64,000 nucleotides of DNA from Whitmania pigra (Eukaryota; Annelida; Clitellata; Hirudinida; Haemopidae): positions 425,001-489,000 of the forward strand of contig JAJTWR010000356.1 in the NCBI GenBank assembly GCA_021613335.1, given 5' to 3'. A program made the position numbers and the translations under genes. This document shows positions 62,940 to 64,000 of this stretch, one piece after another (the first letter of the stretch is position 1; every line of letters starts with the position of its first letter). The notes below the pieces were generated by a model. That model did not search any database and had not been told where the DNA came from. It saw only the letters and a list, made by a program, of their open reading frames with translations.

Positions 62940-63325
62940 TTAGGAGCGAAACATATAAGTTTTAAGGCTGTAAATCAGTTTCGAAATACAAAATGCCCGA
63001 TGGCATGACCTAGGATATGCTTCAATGGATATGCCTCCAATGAGCTCAGCTACGCGAAAAGACAGCGATGACTGGAGAAGCTCACGATAATCGTCTCTTA
63101 ACTGAAACTCAGTTACTTGATGCCGAATGATGTCACCCATGACTGGCATGAGGGTATTACAATGAAACATACATCCAGTCCACTTTCATACCTAGACTTT
63201 TCAACTGAACTCCAACACTCATTGAATCTCTGGAACAACTTTATACAATGTTTGCTAGATGGTCCCATCGGTTTATCAAAAAAGTTAGTAACAATTAGTT
63301 CCATTATGTTATGCCTAGATGCCAA
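62940..63325 (-). pseudogene. Decayed mobile-element-associated ORF
   Basis: Two overlapping minus-strand frames (63325-63113 and 63170-62940) read as consecutive pieces of one protein family. The first has A-S-R-H-N-I-M-E-L, then M-G-P-S-S and L-F-Q-R-F. The second has R-D-D-Y-R-E-L-L-Q followed by a Leu/Gly-rich end. I recall the same order (xRHHI-x-E, GPTSGP, LFxRF, then xRDDYxExLEL-x(3)-FLGG) in many-copy ORFs of hydra, aphid and other invertebrate genomes. The change of frame and missing ends mean this copy is broken. Its role is unknown to me. Confidence 0.5.
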
Positions 63326-63725
63326 GATGATCAGACTTCAGCCAAGCTTTTATTCCAGAAGTAGGAATGCACTCGTTTGAGCTCTTGTATTTCTGACTGT
63401 TGTCTCAAAACACATGAACTTGATCTGGTTGGCTTTCTGGTTCCGTTCCCGAAAGAGATTAAACACCACAGTTACTTCTGCCTGTCCAGTTCAATTTGGT
63501 AATTTTGGTGCCCCAGCAATTTCACTGTTCCATCTCCAGAATTGCAAGATGAACTTGTTTCTTTGGCATTAAAGCAAACAACCTTTTGTCATCCCTTAGA
63601 TAAAAAGATGCTCGAATTACTTTGATGACATAAGCATTAAGGAGCATTATGATATATAGGTATATGTAATAGAGTGCTAAAAATGCTTATTTAGCAATTC
63701 ATTTTAGTTCGTTGATCCAGTGAAC

Positions 63726-63784
63726 CCGCATGGCCTTATGGTTAAGGCTGCGCTTCACATGGATTCGAACACCGCTGCGTCCAA
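63726..63784 (+). mobile_element. tRNA-like fragment (SINE head or tRNA pseudogene)
   Basis: TGGCCTTATGGTTAAGGC resembles an A box and D-arm, and GGATTCGAACACC (63761-63773) is close to a B box with T-loop. The boxes start only about 30 bases apart, too short for an intact tRNA, and there is no acceptor-stem pairing that I can see. It is therefore a truncated tRNA or SINE remnant rather than a working tRNA. Confidence 0.55.
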
Positions 63785-64000
63785 ATCATCTAGATATGCA
63801 ACGGACGTTAACAAAAAATAAATTAGTTGATGCAAGTTTGACCCCCCAAAAATCCAAGTAATTGAAAACTTTGACCTCAATGAGCGACTAACAAATATTA
63901 ACACATTTAAATGGAAATTAGAACACAATTTAAAAGGAACAACTTTCGAGGGCGGGAAATTTAAAATGATAAAAATAATTTTAGCTCATAACCCTAACCT

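Overview
This is a eukaryotic (animal) nuclear window: AT-rich, intron-dense, with mostly GT-AG introns and many (ATT)n and (GAT)n microsatellites. The gene content (brambleberry, an axotactin/neurexin-like giant gene, Unc-115/abLIM, POC1, mitochondrial ATP synthase gamma) indicates an invertebrate metazoan. The style of the sequence suggests a lophotrochozoan, perhaps an annelid such as a leech, but I cannot prove the species. I rebuilt eight gene models by hand from splice sites, reading phase and recognisable protein families. All seven models that are complete in the window sum to an exact multiple of three with compatible phases at every junction.

Left to right: 1-6.1 kb shows no supported gene. 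A fossil LINE reverse-transcriptase fragment lies at about 6.1-6.7 kb (- strand). brambleberry (karyogamy/nuclear-envelope fusion protein, 642 aa, 11 exons) runs 11051->7139 on - and shares a 227-bp divergent intergenic region with a SMIM29/C3orf18-like one-pass membrane protein (125 aa, with a 26-nt microexon) at 11279-11996 on +. A BTB-BACK-Kelch protein (575 aa) converges on it from 14822->12525.

The centre, 42217->16582 on -, is one 36-exon gene of 3303 codons. It encodes a signal peptide, a neurexin-type LamG domain with an EGF-like segment, six tandem ~210-aa lectin-like (axotactin-type) units, a LamG/LamG/EGF/LamG/LamG/EGF/LamG block, an acidic stretch, one transmembrane helix, a glutamine-rich cytoplasmic linker and a C-terminal WD40 propeller. 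The join of a neurexin/axotactin-like ectodomain to an intracellular WD40 propeller is the most unusual thing here. The transmembrane helix, the polyQ and the first WD40 strands sit in the same exon, so the join does not depend on a splice guess. Intron 3 (7.2 kb) is full of simple repeats.

The right third holds a compact two-LIM Unc-115/abLIM-like actin-binding protein (47776->44151), divergent from a C20orf27/ADISSP-like gene (48135-48876, +). Next come ATP synthase gamma (50310-52054, +) and, converging on it, POC1 (56617->52647). The 5' end of an inter-alpha-trypsin-inhibitor-heavy-chain-like secreted protein (58679-61231, +) continues beyond the last exon I can see. The last 2.7 kb contains a tRNA-derived SINE, a decayed mobile-element-associated ORF and a second tRNA-like fragment. 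A MITE-like inverted-repeat element sits in an intron at 17.9-18.2 kb.
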